From: Clostridium paridis
GTDB lineage: Bacteria; Bacillota; Clostridia; Clostridiales; Clostridiaceae
NCBI RefSeq assembly: GCF_016765615.1
Contig: NZ_JAESWA010000019.1
Span: 62,001 to 126,000, forward strand
Direction of reading: 5' to 3'
Length of the DNA: 64,000 nucleotides
Part shown: piece after piece, positions 34,214 to 43,229 of the stretch
Layout of the letters: each line of letters begins with the position of its first letter
How positions within the stretch are numbered: the stretch's first letter is position 1
Program-made: the position numbers and the translations under genes
Notes under the pieces: model-generated
Told to the model about the DNA's origin: nothing
Database searches by the model: none
Seen by the model: only the letters and a program-made list of their open reading frames with translations

Positions 34214-35035
34214 ATGAAAAAAGCAATTATAGTTTTGAGTTTTGGGACATCTTACTTAGATGCATTAGAAAAAAATATAGTACCAATGGAGAGAGAAGTT
34301 GAAGAAAAATTTGGGAAAGAATATAAAGTAATTAGAGCATTTACTTCACATAAGATTATCAAAAAACTAAAAAAAGAACATGATATCAGCATTTTTACGC
34401 CAGAAAAAGCGTTAGATTCTTTATTAAATGAAGGATATGAAGAGGTAACTATACAACCCTTGCATATAATACCTGGACAAGAATTTGATTATATAAAAAA
34501 GGTAGCTAATATTTACAAGGATAAGTTCAATTATTTAAGAGTAGGACGCCCTTTGCTATATTTTCAATCTGATGAAGTCAACTTAGATTATGATGATTTA
34601 GTTTATGCAATTTCAAATAAATTACCTAAAAATAAGTGGGTTATACTGGCGGGGCATGGAACTCATCATCCAGGCAACTCTTGTTATGGATGTTTTCAAA
34701 ATAGGCTTAGAGATTTAGACAATGGCAATATAATAATTGCAACAATTGAGGCTTATCCATCATTAGAAAATACTATAAAATACTTGAAAGATAGAGATAT
34801 AAAAAGTGTTGTACTAGCACCATTCTTACTTGTGGTAGGAGATCATGCTAGAAAAGATATTTTCTCAAAGGAAGAAGATTCTTGGGCATCTACACTTAAA
34901 CGTGAGGGAATAGAAGTTGAAGAATTCAATGTTGGATTAGGTGAATATAAAGAAGTAAGAAATATTTATATGAAACATTTAGAAGATGCCTTAAGTGGTA
35001 GATTCCAAGGGTTTGGAGAAAACTTAAAGGGTTAG
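34214..35035 (+). CDS. cbiK: Sirohydrochlorin cobaltochelatase CbiK
   Basis: 273-aa chelatase that inserts cobalt into sirohydrochlorin, the entry to anaerobic cobalamin synthesis. Typical CbiK motifs: VLSFGTSYLDA at the N-terminus, QPLHIIPGQEFDYI, GHGTHHPGNSCYG (metal-binding His about 147) and LLVVGDHARKDI (His about 211). It is the ATP-independent small chelatase. AAAGGAG precedes ATG. First gene of an eleven-gene operon behind an adenosylcobalamin riboswitch. Confidence 0.96.
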   Translation: MKKAIIVLSFGTSYLDALEKNIVPMEREVEEKFGKEYKVIRAFTSHKIIKKLKKEHDISIFTPEKALDSLLNEGYEEVTIQPLHIIPGQEFDYIKKVANIYKDKFNYLRVGRPLLYFQSDEVNLDYDDLVYAISNKLPKNKWVILAGHGTHHPGNSCYGCFQNRLRDLDNGNIIIATIEAYPSLENTIKYLKDRDIKSVVLAPFLLVVGDHARKDIFSKEEDSWASTLKREGIEVEEFNVGLGEYKEVRNIYMKHLEDALSGRFQGFGENLKG

Positions 35036-35077
35036 AATTATAATGGAGCGTAATAAGTATCTTGAAGGAGTTTTTAT

Positions 35078-36409
35078 ATGAAATCTGTAGTTATTGCATC
35101 AAATTCATCTGGAGGAGGCAAAACAACATTTACAATAGGTTTAATGAATCTATTGAAGAAAAAAGGTTATGATATAGCAGGGTATAAAGTGGGACCAGAC
35201 TATATTGATGGAGCCTTTCATGAAAAAATAACAGGAAAGCCTTCTAGAAATTTAGATTTCTTTTTACAGGGAGAAGAAGGACTTAAGGCAGCTTATAGTA
35301 GGAATAATGAGGATATAGGAATTGTTGAAGGGGTTATGGGTGTGTATGATGGAATAGGAACAACTATAGAAGCCTCAACAGCACATGTATCAAAAATTTT
35401 AGGCCTTCCGATTATTCTTGTAATTTCCCCTAAGGCTTCAAGTCTTACTTTTATAGCAGAACTAAAAGGAATACTTAATTTTTCAGACTGTGAATTTGCA
35501 GGAATAGTATTAAATAATATAAGCAAATCTTATTATATATTCCTTAAGCAACTAATTGAAGAAACATTAAATATAAAGGTTTTAGGGTACTTACCCAAAG
35601 ATGATAGAATTACTTTAGGATCAAGACATTTAGGGCTTGTTCAAAGTCAAGAGATTACAGATTTACAAGAAAAGATTGATGTTGTATCAAGTCTTATAGA
35701 AGAAGATGTAGATGTAAATTCAATCTTAGAATTAATGAAGGAAACAGATAAATTCAAAGATAATTATCATTTGGATTCCGTAGGAATTAGAATAGGAATT
35801 GCAAAAGATATAGCCTTTTCTTTTTACTATAAGGAGAACATAGAACTTCTGGAGGAGGCTGGAGAAGTTATATATTTTTCTCCTCTAAAAGATGAAAAAG
35901 TTCCAGAAAATTTGGACTTGATATATTTAGGTGGAGGATATCCAGAAGTTTTCAGTAATGAACTTACTAGGAATACTAGTTTTCTAATTGGCTTAAGGAA
36001 TGAACTAGAAAAAGGTACGCCCTGTTATGCTGAGTGCGGAGGACTTATTTATTTAATGAAGTCTATTGATAATATCAATATGGTTGGCTTTTTTGATGGA
36101 GAGGCTTATATGACTAAGACATTAAATAATTTTGGATATAATCACATAGATATATCAAGGAATCAATTAATTAAGAGAAATTTATCAATAAATTCTCATG
36201 AGTTCCATAAATCTAAGGTTGAATGTAGTAATAAAACTGTGTATAAGCTTAATAAAAAGACCTTTACCGGGGGATTAAAAGAGTGGACATGTGGATATAT
36301 AAAAAATAATACTCTTGGGGCATATGGACATGTACACTTTTTCTCTAATTTAGATTTTATAAAAGAAATTATAATTAGTTGTAAGGAGAGAAAAGATGCA
36401 TTACGTTAA
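35078..36409 (+). CDS. cbiA: Cobyrinate a,c-diamide synthase
   Basis: 443-aa glutamine amidotransferase that amidates the a and c side chains of cobyrinate using ATP. N-terminal synthetase domain begins with P-loop NSSGGGKTTFTIG and GYKVGPDYIDGAFH. The C-terminal class I glutaminase domain has the nucleophile Cys in YAECGGLIYL (about residue 322) and the His of SHEFH (about 377). AAGGAG precedes ATG. It overlaps cbiC by 14 bases. It acts last in the pathway section encoded here. Confidence 0.95.
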   Translation: MKSVVIASNSSGGGKTTFTIGLMNLLKKKGYDIAGYKVGPDYIDGAFHEKITGKPSRNLDFFLQGEEGLKAAYSRNNEDIGIVEGVMGVYDGIGTTIEASTAHVSKILGLPIILVISPKASSLTFIAELKGILNFSDCEFAGIVLNNISKSYYIFLKQLIEETLNIKVLGYLPKDDRITLGSRHLGLVQSQEITDLQEKIDVVSSLIEEDVDVNSILELMKETDKFKDNYHLDSVGIRIGIAKDIAFSFYYKENIELLEEAGEVIYFSPLKDEKVPENLDLIYLGGGYPEVFSNELTRNTSFLIGLRNELEKGTPCYAECGGLIYLMKSIDNINMVGFFDGEAYMTKTLNNFGYNHIDISRNQLIKRNLSINSHEFHKSKVECSNKTVYKLNKKTFTGGLKEWTCGYIKNNTLGAYGHVHFFSNLDFIKEIIISCKERKDALR

Positions 36410-37022
36410 GAATCCGATGGAAATAGAATTAAAGAGTTTTGAAATAATAGGAAAAGAAATGGGCGAGCATAACCTTAATAAGGAAGAGCTTTCAATTGTA
36501 AAGAGGGTTATACATACTACAGCAGATTTTGAATATAAAGATTTAGTTTATATAAGAGAAGGTGCAATAGAAGAAGCTAAGAAGTTACTTAAAAGTGGAG
36601 TGAAGATATATACTGATACCAACATGGTTGCAGCTGGTATAAATAAAAAGGCTTTAAAAGATCTTGGGTGTGAAGTAATAACATATGTTTCACTAGACGA
36701 AGTGGCTATGAAGGCAAAAGAAGAAAAAACCACAAGATCAATGGCCGCTGTTAGCAAAGCAGTAGAGGAAGGGGTAGAATTCTTTGTGTTTGGGAATGCA
36801 CCAACTGCATTGTTTATTTTAAAAGAGTTATATGAAGAAAGAAAAGCAAGTCCTAAATTTATTATAGGAGCGCCTGTTGGTTTTGTGGGAGCAAAGGAGT
36901 CAAAGGAAGAAATAGAGAAGCTAAATATTCCTATGATAACAATAAGAGGTAGAAAAGGAGGAAGCAATGTAGCAGCAGCTATAGTTAATGCTTTAATGTA
37001 CCTTTTAGTGGAGAGAGAATAA
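36396..37022 (+). CDS. cbiC: Cobalt-precorrin-8 methylmutase
   Basis: 208-aa enzyme that moves a methyl group from C11 to C12, giving cobyrinate. Motifs: [17 protein letters not shown] with the proton-donor His (about residue 37), [30 protein letters not shown] and [17 protein letters not shown] 36396 lies within the end of cbiA with AAGGAGAG upstream. The stop shares one base with the cbiD start, showing tight coupling. Confidence 0.95.
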   Translation: MHYVKNPMEIELKSFEIIGKEMGEHNLNKEELSIVKRVIHTTADFEYKDLVYIREGAIEEAKKLLKSGVKIYTDTNMVAAGINKKALKDLGCEVITYVSLDEVAMKAKEEKTTRSMAAVSKAVEEGVEFFVFGNAPTALFILKELYEERKASPKFIIGAPVGFVGAKESKEEIEKLNIPMITIRGRKGGSNVAAAIVNALMYLLVERE

Positions 37023-38116
37023 TGTTTGAAATGTATGTAAATGCAGGTGGGAAAAAGCTTAGATGTGGGTATACAACTGGTTCTTGCGCAACAGCTGCAG
37101 CTAAGGCAGCAACTATGATGCTGTATAGCGAAAAAAAATTTAATTATGTAGAAATAGATACTCCAAGTGGAATAAAGCTTAATCTACAGATTGATTCCAT
37201 TGAAAAAGGGGAGGATTATATATGCTGTTCCATAATAAAGGATGGTGGAGATGACCCAGATGTAACCCATGGGCTTGATATATGGGCAAAGGCAAAGAAG
37301 ATTCCAAGTGGCTATATTCTTAAAGGTGGAAAAGGTGTAGGAGTAGTCAAGGGAGAAGGGCTTTACGTGAAAAAAGGTGAGCCTGCTATAAATCCAGTTC
37401 CCAGAGAAATGATAAAAAAAGAAGTATTAAGTGTACTTCCAGAAGATAATGGAGTTGAAATAACTATTTACGTACCAAAGGGAGAAGAAGTTGCAAAAAA
37501 GACTTTTAACCCAAGACTTAATATAGAGGGTGGAATAAGTATTTTAGGAACCTCTGGTATAGTTTACCCAATGTCAGAAGAGGCTCTTAAGGAGACCATT
37601 GAAATAGAAATGAGAGCTAAGTCTGCCTATTATAAAGACATAATATTTGTTTTTGGAAATATGGGAGAAAGATATGGAGAGACCTTGGGATATGACAAAA
37701 ACAAGATGGTAACTATATCAAACTATGTAGGTAGTGCATTAGATGCAGCTAAATATAATGGGGTTAGAAAAGTTACTATAATTGGGCATATCGGAAAACT
37801 TGGAAAAGTTGCGGGAGGAGTATTTAATACCCACTCAAAGGTATGTGATATGAGATTAGAAATACTTGCCTTAGAGTTAGCTTTAATGGGATGTCCTTTG
37901 GGCTTAGTTAATAAAGTATATAATGAAAAGACCACAGAAGGTGCTGTGAAAATCATTCCTAAGGAGTATCATAAAGTATATGAGAATATAGGAATTAAGG
38001 TTAAGAATAAAATGGAGCAATTTACTGGTAATGAAATTGAAGTTGAAGTAGTCTTATATTGGGGAGGAAAAGAACCCAAGCTTTTATTTGCAAGTGAAAA
38101 GGAGAACTATGATTAA
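37022..38116 (+). CDS. cbiD: Cobalt-precorrin-5B C1-methyltransferase CbiD
   Basis: 364-aa anaerobic-pathway C1-methyltransferase. N-terminal [18 protein letters not shown] is the family hallmark; [25 protein letters not shown] and the C-terminal [18 protein letters not shown] support it. SAM is the methyl donor. ATG overlaps the cbiC stop by one base; cbiE begins 8 bases inside its end. Confidence 0.95.
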   Translation: MFEMYVNAGGKKLRCGYTTGSCATAAAKAATMMLYSEKKFNYVEIDTPSGIKLNLQIDSIEKGEDYICCSIIKDGGDDPDVTHGLDIWAKAKKIPSGYILKGGKGVGVVKGEGLYVKKGEPAINPVPREMIKKEVLSVLPEDNGVEITIYVPKGEEVAKKTFNPRLNIEGGISILGTSGIVYPMSEEALKETIEIEMRAKSAYYKDIIFVFGNMGERYGETLGYDKNKMVTISNYVGSALDAAKYNGVRKVTIIGHIGKLGKVAGGVFNTHSKVCDMRLEILALELALMGCPLGLVNKVYNEKTTEGAVKIIPKEYHKVYENIGIKVKNKMEQFTGNEIEVEVVLYWGGKEPKLLFASEKENYD

Positions 38117-38711
38117 TTTAGTTGGATTAGGACCTGGAAGTAAGGAGTATATGATTTTAAAAGCTGTAAAAGTTCTAGAGGGTAGCTCACTAATAATAGG
38201 CTTTAGTAGAGCTATAGATTCAATAGATTTTGTTGATAACCCTAAGAAAAAAGTGCAAAAACTCATAGATATTGTGGATATAATCAAAGATAATGTGGAT
38301 AAAAACATTAGTATAGTAGCTTCTGGAGATCCAACCTTTTATGGAGTACTAAATTATCTAAAAGAAAACTTGCAAGAAGAAATAAATGTGATTCCAGGAT
38401 TAAGTTCCTTCCAATATTTAATGAGTAAATTGTCGCTTCCTTGGAATGGAGCGAAATTATCTTCACTACATGGAAGAGAAGGAGAATTTATTGAGGAAAT
38501 AAAATCTTCAAAACTTACCATATGGCTTACTGACAATAAAAATACTCCTAATAAATTGGCAAAGGATATATTTGAAGAAAACATAGAGGCTAGAATTTAT
38601 GTAGGAGAAAATTTATCTTATGAAGATGAGAAAATAACTATTGGAGCACCAGAAAAAATAATGAGTAAAAGGTTTAGTAATTTAAGCGTATTGGTGGTGG
38701 AGAGAGAATGA
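38109..38711 (+). CDS. cbiE: Cobalt-precorrin-7 C5-methyltransferase CbiE
   Basis: 200-aa SAM-dependent tetrapyrrole methylase. Motifs [13 protein letters not shown] at the start, [11 protein letters not shown] in the middle and [12 protein letters not shown] after it. It methylates C5, and partners with CbiT encoded next. ATG 38109 follows AAGGAG, placing the start inside the last codons of cbiD; a longer in-frame extension is unlikely. It ends in an ATGA overlap with cbiT. Confidence 0.94.
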   Translation: MINLVGLGPGSKEYMILKAVKVLEGSSLIIGFSRAIDSIDFVDNPKKKVQKLIDIVDIIKDNVDKNISIVASGDPTFYGVLNYLKENLQEEINVIPGLSSFQYLMSKLSLPWNGAKLSSLHGREGEFIEEIKSSKLTIWLTDNKNTPNKLAKDIFEENIEARIYVGENLSYEDEKITIGAPEKIMSKRFSNLSVLVVERE

Positions 38712-39280
38712 TATATATAAAAGATGAAGAGTTTATAAGAGGAAAGGTTCCTATGACTAAAGAAGAAGTAAGAATTTTATCAATTTCTAAATTGGAACTT
38801 AAAGACTCTTCAAAAGTACTTGATGTAGGGGCTGGAACCGGGTCTGTGTCCGTTCAAATGAGCAAGATGTGTAAATCTGTGATTGCTATTGAAAAAGAGC
38901 AAGATGCTTTTGACCTTATATTAGAGAATAAAAATAAATTTAATTGTGACAATCTTGAAGTTATATTAGGTGAGGCATTAGAAACTTTAAATAATTTTCC
39001 TGATGATAATTTTGATGGGATTTTTATAGGTGGAAGTGGAGGAAACTTAGAAGAAATAATTAAAGTTTCCCATAATAGGCTTAAGAAGTTAGGAAAAATA
39101 GTGCTAAATTTTATTACTTTAGATAATTGCTATAAGGCATGTGAGACTCTAAAAGCTTTAAATTATAATATTGAGATAACACAGGTCAACATAAGTAAGA
39201 ATATAAAAGGTAGTTATATGTTAACAAGCAATAATGGAATTTTTATAGTTAGTGGAAGAAAGGAAACTACAAATGAATAA
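38708..39280 (+). CDS. cbiT: Cobalt-precorrin-6B C15-methyltransferase (decarboxylating) CbiT
   Basis: 190-aa Rossmann methyltransferase. N-terminal FIRGKVPMTKEEVR is typical of CbiT/CobL-C, followed by SAM motif VLDVGAGTGSVSVQ and FDGIFIGGSGGNLEE. It methylates C15 and removes the C12 acetate carboxyl. A fusion with CbiE (CobL) exists in other bacteria; here the two are separate and overlap by 4 bases. It overlaps cbiL by 8 bases. Confidence 0.95.
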   Translation: MIYIKDEEFIRGKVPMTKEEVRILSISKLELKDSSKVLDVGAGTGSVSVQMSKMCKSVIAIEKEQDAFDLILENKNKFNCDNLEVILGEALETLNNFPDDNFDGIFIGGSGGNLEEIIKVSHNRLKKLGKIVLNFITLDNCYKACETLKALNYNIEITQVNISKNIKGSYMLTSNNGIFIVSGRKETTNE

Positions 39281-39935
39281 ATTATATGGAATAGGAATGG
39301 GCCCAGGAGATCCAGAACTATTAACACTAAAAGCAGTTAAGGCAATAGAAGCTTCAGAGGTTATAGTTGCACCAACTTCAGAAGAAGGGGGAGTAAGTAT
39401 TGCATATGAAACAGCTAAGGAGTATATAAGCAAGGATACTAAGGTAATAATTGCTCATTTCCCTATGGGAAAAAAAGATACTAAATCGAAAGTGCAAGAG
39501 ATATATGAGACTATAAAAAGAGAATTAGAAGAGGGCAAAACCGTAAGTTTTTTAACTATAGGAGATCCATTAGTATATTCAACATACGTACACCTTCTTA
39601 AATATATACAGAATAATGGTTTTACAGTAGAAACGATTCCAGGAATAACTTCATTTTGTGCCGCTGCATCATTAACAGACAGACCAGTAGTTATGGGGAA
39701 TGAAGCTCTTTTAGTTATTCCAGCTGGAAAAGTTAATGAAATAAGAGATGAGAAGTATGTTGTTGTAATGAAGGTATATAAAAAGGAAAGAGAAGTAATT
39801 GAGACTCTTGAAGAAAAAGGTTTTGAGTATGTTATGGTAAGAAGAGCTGGTAGAGAAGGAGAAGCTATAATATACGATAAAGAGGAAATCTTTAAAGAGT
39901 GTGAATATATGTCACTTATATTAGCAAGTAGATAA
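39273..39935 (+). CDS. cbiL: Cobalt-precorrin-2 C20-methyltransferase CbiL
   Basis: 221-residue tetrapyrrole methylase that makes cobalt-precorrin-3. Motifs LYGIGMGPGDPELLTLKAVKAI, TIGDPLVYSTYVHLL and ETIPGITSFCAAAS are diagnostic of the CbiL/CobI group. ATG 39273 is used rather than the in-frame GTG 21 bases upstream, since AGGAAAC precedes it and homologs start at MNKLYGIG. Overlaps cbiT by 8 bases. Confidence 0.94.
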   Translation: MNKLYGIGMGPGDPELLTLKAVKAIEASEVIVAPTSEEGGVSIAYETAKEYISKDTKVIIAHFPMGKKDTKSKVQEIYETIKRELEEGKTVSFLTIGDPLVYSTYVHLLKYIQNNGFTVETIPGITSFCAAASLTDRPVVMGNEALLVIPAGKVNEIRDEKYVVVMKVYKKEREVIETLEEKGFEYVMVRRAGREGEAIIYDKEEIFKECEYMSLILASR

Positions 39936-39947
39936 GGAGGGGTATTT

Positions 39948-40700
39948 ATGCTTTATTTTATTGGAGCAGGTCCTGGAGATGTAGACTTAATAACCGTAAA
40001 AGGAAGAGATATATTAACTAAATGTGATGTAGTAATATACGCAGGATCTTTAGTAAATGCAAAGCATTTAGAGTTTTGCAGGAAAGAATGCGAAATATAT
40101 AATTCAGCAAATATGACACTTGAGGATGTTATAAATGTGATAAAGGAAAAACATTCTGAAGGAAAAACAATAGTTAGGCTTCATACTGGTGATCCATCAA
40201 TCTATGGAGCAATAAAGGAACAAATGGATGAACTTGATATGCTTTCAATAGATTATGAAGTAATTCCAGGGGTAAGCTCCTTTACAGCAGCTGCAGCAGC
40301 TATTAAAAAAGAATTCACCCTTCCAAGTGTAAGTCAAACAGTAATTTTAACAAGAGTAGAAGGAAGAACTCCAGTACCTGAGAAAGAAGACTTAGAAGGA
40401 TTAGCAGCGCATAAGGCATCCATGGCACTATTTTTATCAGTATCGATGATTGATAAAGTAGTTGATAAGCTTAAAAAGGGATATGGTACAGGGACAGTCC
40501 CAATTGCAGTTATAGAAAAAGCTACTTGGGAGGATGAAAGAATAATAGTAGGAACCTTAGATGATATTTCACAAAAAGTAAAAGAGGCAGGGATAAAGAA
40601 AACTGCTCAAATATTAGTAGGGGAATTTATTGATTGTGAGTATGAAAAATCCTTACTTTATGATAAGCATTTTACTCACGAGTTTAGAAAGGGAGTATAG
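39948..40700 (+). CDS. cbiF: Cobalt-precorrin-4 C11-methyltransferase CbiF
   Basis: 250-aa tetrapyrrole methylase. Starts MLYFIGAGPGDVDLITVKGRDIL; then YAGSLVN, RLHTGDPSIYGAIKEQ and EVIPGVSSFTAAAAAI. These match CbiF/CobM, which methylates C11. AAGGAGGGG precedes ATG. It lies 12 bases after cbiL and 3 before cbiG. Confidence 0.96.
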   Translation: MLYFIGAGPGDVDLITVKGRDILTKCDVVIYAGSLVNAKHLEFCRKECEIYNSANMTLEDVINVIKEKHSEGKTIVRLHTGDPSIYGAIKEQMDELDMLSIDYEVIPGVSSFTAAAAAIKKEFTLPSVSQTVILTRVEGRTPVPEKEDLEGLAAHKASMALFLSVSMIDKVVDKLKKGYGTGTVPIAVIEKATWEDERIIVGTLDDISQKVKEAGIKKTAQILVGEFIDCEYEKSLLYDKHFTHEFRKGV

Positions 40701-40703
40701 AAA

Positions 40704-41672
40704 ATGCTATATATTCTAAGTTTATCGAAGCTAGGAGATAAAATAGCAGAGAATATATCAAGAGAATTAGGTGGAAGGATAATTACTAAAGAAGCTATCG
40801 TAAGAGATGGATTGAGTAATGTTGCAAAGGAAGCTATGGAAAATGCTAGGGGAATTATATTTATTTCTTCAACTGGAATAGCTTTAAGAGCAATAGCTCC
40901 ATATTTAAAAGGAAAAACAGTGGATCCAGGTGTAGTTGTGGTGGATGCTGTTGGAAAGTTTTCTATAAGTCTTTTAAGCGGACATTTAGGAGGGGGGAAC
41001 GAATTAGCACTTAAGGTTTCAGAAGTAATTAATGCAACTCCAGTAATAACAACAGCTACAGATGCATTAGGAATAAAGGCACCAGATATTATAGCAAAAG
41101 AAAATAATCTACTAATTAATGATATGAAGAAAGCAAAAGAAATTTCTAGTTTGCTTACAGAAGGTGAGAAGATAGGGTTTATAGATACATTAGGTAAGAT
41201 AGAAATACCAGAAGGATATGTAGAGGAAGATATAGATACAAAAGGAAAAGTTGTTGTTACAAATAAATTATTAAATGAAGATGCACTTTTACTTATAAGA
41301 AAAAATATAATACTAGGCATTGGGTGTAAGAAGGATACGTCAGCAGATAAATTAAGTGAATTTATAAAGGAAGCATTAATTGAGCATGGATATTTATTAA
41401 AAGCAGTAGCCAAGATAAGTACTGTAGATTTAAAGAGTAAAGAAAAGGCTATTTTAAATTTAGCGAAGGAGCTTGAAGTTCCTATGGATATTCATACAAG
41501 AGAAAGTATAGAAAAGGTTGAACATTTATTTAAAGGTAGTGAATTTGTAAAGAAATCTATAGGGGTAAGCTCCGTGGCAGAGCCATGTGTTTACTTAAGT
41601 GATGGAGATATATTAGTAAATAGAATTGCAAAGGAAGGTATGACCCTTTGTATTGGAGAAAGGATAGAATAG
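40704..41672 (+). CDS. cbiG: Cobalt-precorrin-5A hydrolase CbiG
   Basis: 322-aa enzyme that opens the delta-lactone ring of cobalt-precorrin-5A, releasing acetaldehyde. The N-terminal domain shows IIFISSTGIALRAIAPYLKGKTVDPGVVVVD and LLSGHLGGGNELA. The C-terminal CbiG_C domain reads ILGIGCKKDTSADKL and later VGVSSVAEP-like GVSSVAEPC. GGGAG precedes ATG. It sits between cbiF and cbiH with 1-3 base gaps. Confidence 0.95.
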   Translation: MLYILSLSKLGDKIAENISRELGGRIITKEAIVRDGLSNVAKEAMENARGIIFISSTGIALRAIAPYLKGKTVDPGVVVVDAVGKFSISLLSGHLGGGNELALKVSEVINATPVITTATDALGIKAPDIIAKENNLLINDMKKAKEISSLLTEGEKIGFIDTLGKIEIPEGYVEEDIDTKGKVVVTNKLLNEDALLLIRKNIILGIGCKKDTSADKLSEFIKEALIEHGYLLKAVAKISTVDLKSKEKAILNLAKELEVPMDIHTRESIEKVEHLFKGSEFVKKSIGVSSVAEPCVYLSDGDILVNRIAKEGMTLCIGERIE

Positions 41673-41673
41673 C

Positions 41674-42396
41674 ATGGGAAAGCTTTATGTAGTAGGAATA
41701 GGTCCTGGTGGAATTGAACATATGTCTCTTAGAGCAAAAGAGGTAGTTGAAAAATCAGATATAATAGTTGGATATAATAAGTACATAGATATGATAAAAT
41801 CCATAGTTAAGGATAAAGAAATTTATTCTAATGGAATGAAGGGTGAGGAAGAAAGGTGTAGAGAAGCGCTTAAGCTTTCAAAAGAGAAAAATGTTGCATT
41901 AATAAGTACAGGAGATTCAGGAATATATGGAATGGCTGGACTTATATTAGAGCTTAGAGGGAATGAAGAAGTTGAGATTATACCTGGAATAACGGCATCA
42001 TCTGCTGCAGCATCTATACTAGGAGCACCACTTATGCATGATAATTGTAATATCTCTCTTTCAGATTTAATGACAGATTATGAAGATATTAAAAAGAGAG
42101 TTAAGCTCGCAGCAGAAGGGGATTTTATTATCTCATTATATAACCCTAAATCAAAAGGAAGACCTCATTACTTAAAAGAGGCAATAGAAATAATAAAGGA
42201 ATTCAGGGGAGAAAATACTCCAGTAGGGGTTGTAAAAAATGCATTAAGAGAGGGACAAGAATATTGGATAACTACTCTTAAGGATTTTATAGATGAAGAA
42301 GTTAACATGTTTTCTATAGTAATCATAGGGAATTCAAAAAGCTTTATAAAAGATGGATTCTTTATAACTCCGAGAGGATATAAATTGGAGAAGTAA
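41674..42396 (+). CDS. cbiH: Cobalt-precorrin-3 C17-methyltransferase CbiH
   Basis: 240-aa ring-contracting methylase. Motifs LYVVGIGPGGIEHMSLRAKE, ISTGDSGIYGMAGL, EIIPGITASSAAASILGAPLMHD and FIISLYNPKSKGRP are typical of CbiH/CobJ. It methylates C17 with ring contraction. GGAGAAAGG lies upstream of ATG 41674, one base after the cbiG stop. Confidence 0.96.
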   Translation: MGKLYVVGIGPGGIEHMSLRAKEVVEKSDIIVGYNKYIDMIKSIVKDKEIYSNGMKGEEERCREALKLSKEKNVALISTGDSGIYGMAGLILELRGNEEVEIIPGITASSAAASILGAPLMHDNCNISLSDLMTDYEDIKKRVKLAAEGDFIISLYNPKSKGRPHYLKEAIEIIKEFRGENTPVGVVKNALREGQEYWITTLKDFIDEEVNMFSIVIIGNSKSFIKDGFFITPRGYKLEK

Positions 42397-42398
42397 AA

Positions 42399-43154
42399 AT
42401 GATAGGATTAATTGTAGGCACTTCAGAAGGAAAAGAATTATTAAAAGGACTTAATAAATTCACAGAAGATATATTTGTATCCACAGCTACTAATTATGGT
42501 GGAGAGTTATTAAAGGGATATAAATATAAGCTTTTAAATACTAAGCCCTTAAATAAAGAGGAACTAAAAAATATGCTAGAAGAGAATGAAGTTAGAAAGC
42601 TAATAGATGCTTCTCATCCTTATGCATTAGAGGTATCGATAAATGCAATGGAAGTGGCCAATGAGTTATCCATTGAATATATAAGATACGAAAGACCTTC
42701 AGTAATTGATAAATATAGTGGTCATAGATTAGTTAATATAATATCGGATTATAGTGAACTTAAGAACTCACTTTCTAGCATAAAAGGGAATATATTAAAT
42801 ACAACAGGCAGTAGAAATATAAAAAAAATCTTAGATTTAAAAATAGAAAATCGAATCATCCACAGAGTTCTTGCATCATTAAAAGTCATGGAGGAACTAT
42901 GTAATCTTGGAATTGAGCCTGAAGATATAATAGCAGTTAAAGGCGTGTTCTCAGAAGAGTTTAATAGAGCTATTTTAAGGGAATATAAGTGCGAAGCTAT
43001 AATAATGAAGGATTCAGGGGTAGAAGGCGGAACTGTTCAAAAGATAGAGGCTGCATTAAAAGAGCAGATTAAAATAGTAGTTATAGGTAGAAAACAACTA
43101 GAATATAATAAAGTTTTTGACAACATTAATGAACTTATAGACTATGTATCATAA
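42399..43154 (+). CDS. cbiJ: Cobalt-precorrin-6A reductase CbiJ
   Basis: 251-aa NADH/NADPH-dependent reductase that converts cobalt-precorrin-6A to 6B. Motifs LIVGTSEGKELL, LIDASHPYALEVS, YIRYERPS and NTTGSRNI fit CobK/CbiJ. It begins 2 bases after cbiH and ends the operon, 10 bases before a terminator. With it the sirohydrochlorin-to-cobyrinate diamide path is complete in this cluster. Confidence 0.94.
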   Translation: MIGLIVGTSEGKELLKGLNKFTEDIFVSTATNYGGELLKGYKYKLLNTKPLNKEELKNMLEENEVRKLIDASHPYALEVSINAMEVANELSIEYIRYERPSVIDKYSGHRLVNIISDYSELKNSLSSIKGNILNTTGSRNIKKILDLKIENRIIHRVLASLKVMEELCNLGIEPEDIIAVKGVFSEEFNRAILREYKCEAIIMKDSGVEGGTVQKIEAALKEQIKIVVIGRKQLEYNKVFDNINELIDYVS

Positions 43155-43164
43155 AACCATATTT

Positions 43165-43210
43165 ACCATAATTTATTATAAGTGTGCTATAATAGGTTAT
43201 GGTTATTTTT
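43165..43210 (+). terminator. cbi operon terminator overlapping a candidate -10
   Basis: 16-bp stem (43165-43180 with 43188-43203, two G-T pairs), 7-base loop, then TATTTTT. The right arm contains an extended -10, TGCTATAAT (TATAAT 43188-43193), which could serve the next gene. Confidence 0.82.
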
Positions 43211-43229
43211 ATATTTGGAGGAGCTTTTG

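Noticed and set aside
36548-36967. Open frame opposite cbiC
   Set aside because: Antisense shadow of a well-supported gene; no start signals.
39252-39272. Upstream GTG start for cbiL
   Set aside because: Would add seven residues not expected before the conserved MNKLYGIG start; ATG 39273 fits the 8-base operon overlaps.
40676-41413. 245-codon open frame on the minus strand
   Set aside because: Lies wholly opposite cbiG, which has full motifs and operon context; no ribosome site and biased composition of an antisense shadow.
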